Origin: Desulfobacteraceae bacterium
GTDB taxonomy: Bacteria; Desulfobacterota; DSM-4660; Desulfatiglandales; B25-G16
DNA length: 8,430 bases
Assembly: GCA_030669265.1 (NCBI GenBank)
Contig: DAOVDY010000019.1
Span: 1 to 8,430 of the forward strand
Direction: 5' to 3'
Both the position numbers and the translations under genes were made by a program. The notes under the pieces were generated by a model, which saw nothing but the letters and a program-made list of their open reading frames with translations, did no database searches and had not been told where the DNA came from. This document shows, one piece after another, positions 7,945 to 8,430 of the stretch (position 1 is its first letter; each line of letters starts with the position of its first letter).

Positions 7945-8430
7945 CCCTTTGGCACCACTACAATTCCTCTGGGCGTTACTGTAAAGCGGTTCCTGTCTTT
8001 TTTCGGATTATACCCGATTTTTGTGTTGGATGGAATCACATTATGTTTATCAATGATGGCCTTCTTGATCTTACAATTGCGTTCCACTACTACATCATCC
8101 ATGATTACTGATTCCTCAACGTTTGCCCAACTCTGAATAAACACATAACAGGAAATCACTGAATTCCTGACAATTCCACTTATTATAGAACCTGAGGCAA
8201 CAATAGAGTCCAGGGCCTTACCTACTCGAAAGCCTTCAGGCCTTTCATTGCTAAAGACGAATTTTGCAGGTGGAGCTGGTATCTGATAGGTGTTGATAGG
8301 CCAGTTTTGGCCATAGAGATTAAAAGAAGGATCCAATCCAGTTAGATCCATGTTGGCGTTCCAATATTCATCCAATGTGCCAACATCCCTCCAGTAGGAA
8401 GAATCACGGGTTTTAGGTTCTAATATAAGC
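7932..8430 (-). CDS. glgC: Glucose-1-phosphate adenylyltransferase, C-terminal part (5' end beyond window)
   Basis: The minus-strand frame is open from the right edge (first whole codon 8429-8427) to the TGA at 7934-7932, giving about 165 C-terminal residues of a protein usually some 410-430 long. The product makes ADP-glucose from ATP and glucose-1-phosphate, the committed step of bacterial glycogen synthesis. The fragment begins near SYWRDVGTLDEYWNANMDL and continues with NWPINTYQIPAPPAKFVF, both strongly conserved in GlgC. It then enters the left-handed beta-helix with SGSIISGIVRNSVIS, VEESVIMDDVVV and IKKAIIDKHNVIP, ending TPRGIVVVPKGYFK. A TTG at 8375 is an internal Leu codon, not a start. 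The nucleotidyltransferase domain lies outside the window, so catalytic residues cannot be checked. The 3' end lies antisense to the last codons of larC. Confidence 0.95.
   Translation of the reverse strand, partial: LILEPKTRDSSYWRDVGTLDEYWNANMDLTGLDPSFNLYGQNWPINTYQIPAPPAKFVFSNERPEGFRVGKALDSIVASGSIISGIVRNSVISCYVFIQSWANVEESVIMDDVVVERNCKIKKAIIDKHNVIPSNTKIGYNPKKDRNRFTVTPRGIVVVPKGYFK

Noticed and set aside
7932..8375. TTG at 8375 as the start of a small 147-residue protein
   Set aside because: The upstream codons in the same frame encode SYWRDVGT, a conserved GlgC segment. The gene simply runs off the right edge.

Overview
This window looks like a housekeeping segment of a fairly AT-rich Gram-negative bacterial chromosome. 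The best inference for the source is a deltaproteobacterium-like (Desulfobacterota-type) organism. That rests on a class A penicillin-binding protein of the Gram-negative PBP1A type, a short 120-residue DksA with an intact DxxDxA tip, an omega subunit with an acidic tail, and a squalene synthase of the single-enzyme type. Taxonomy cannot be settled from the sequence alone. I see no mobile element, CRISPR array, tRNA, rRNA or phage gene, and no gene set that looks like a new defence or biosynthetic system.

Layout. (1) Positions 1-722, plus strand: the 3' two thirds or so of a squalene/phytoene synthase family gene that enters from the left edge. (2) Positions 719-4596, minus strand: a two-gene unit, yifB/comM (Mg-chelatase-like AAA+ ATPase) followed by a PBP1A gene, joined by an ATGA start/stop overlap. 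The PBP1A gene converges on the squalene synthase gene and shares the TTAA at their stops. (3) Positions 4597-4904: a 308-bp, very AT-rich divergent intergenic region with candidate promoters in both directions and an 11-bp inverted repeat. (4) Positions 4905-7944, plus strand: a tightly packed apparent operon rpoZ - dnaJ - dksA - larC (gaps of 2, 47 and 15 nt). (5) Positions 7932-8430, minus strand: the 3' part of glgC (ADP-glucose pyrophosphorylase), whose end overlaps the end of larC by 13 bp.

How the genes work together. The rightward operon pairs the RNA polymerase omega subunit with DksA. In E. coli these two proteins form the two ppGpp-binding sites on RNA polymerase. A DnaJ co-chaperone lies between them, and LarC, a nickel-pincer cofactor enzyme, follows. 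The leftward unit pairs a DNA helicase-like ATPase with a cell-wall synthase, two proteins with no obvious shared task. The flanking genes serve isoprenoid (squalene) and glycogen synthesis.

Most product calls are firm because several diagnostic motifs are visible in each protein. The promoter and repeat calls in the intergenic region are tentative, since AT-rich DNA readily produces such matches.
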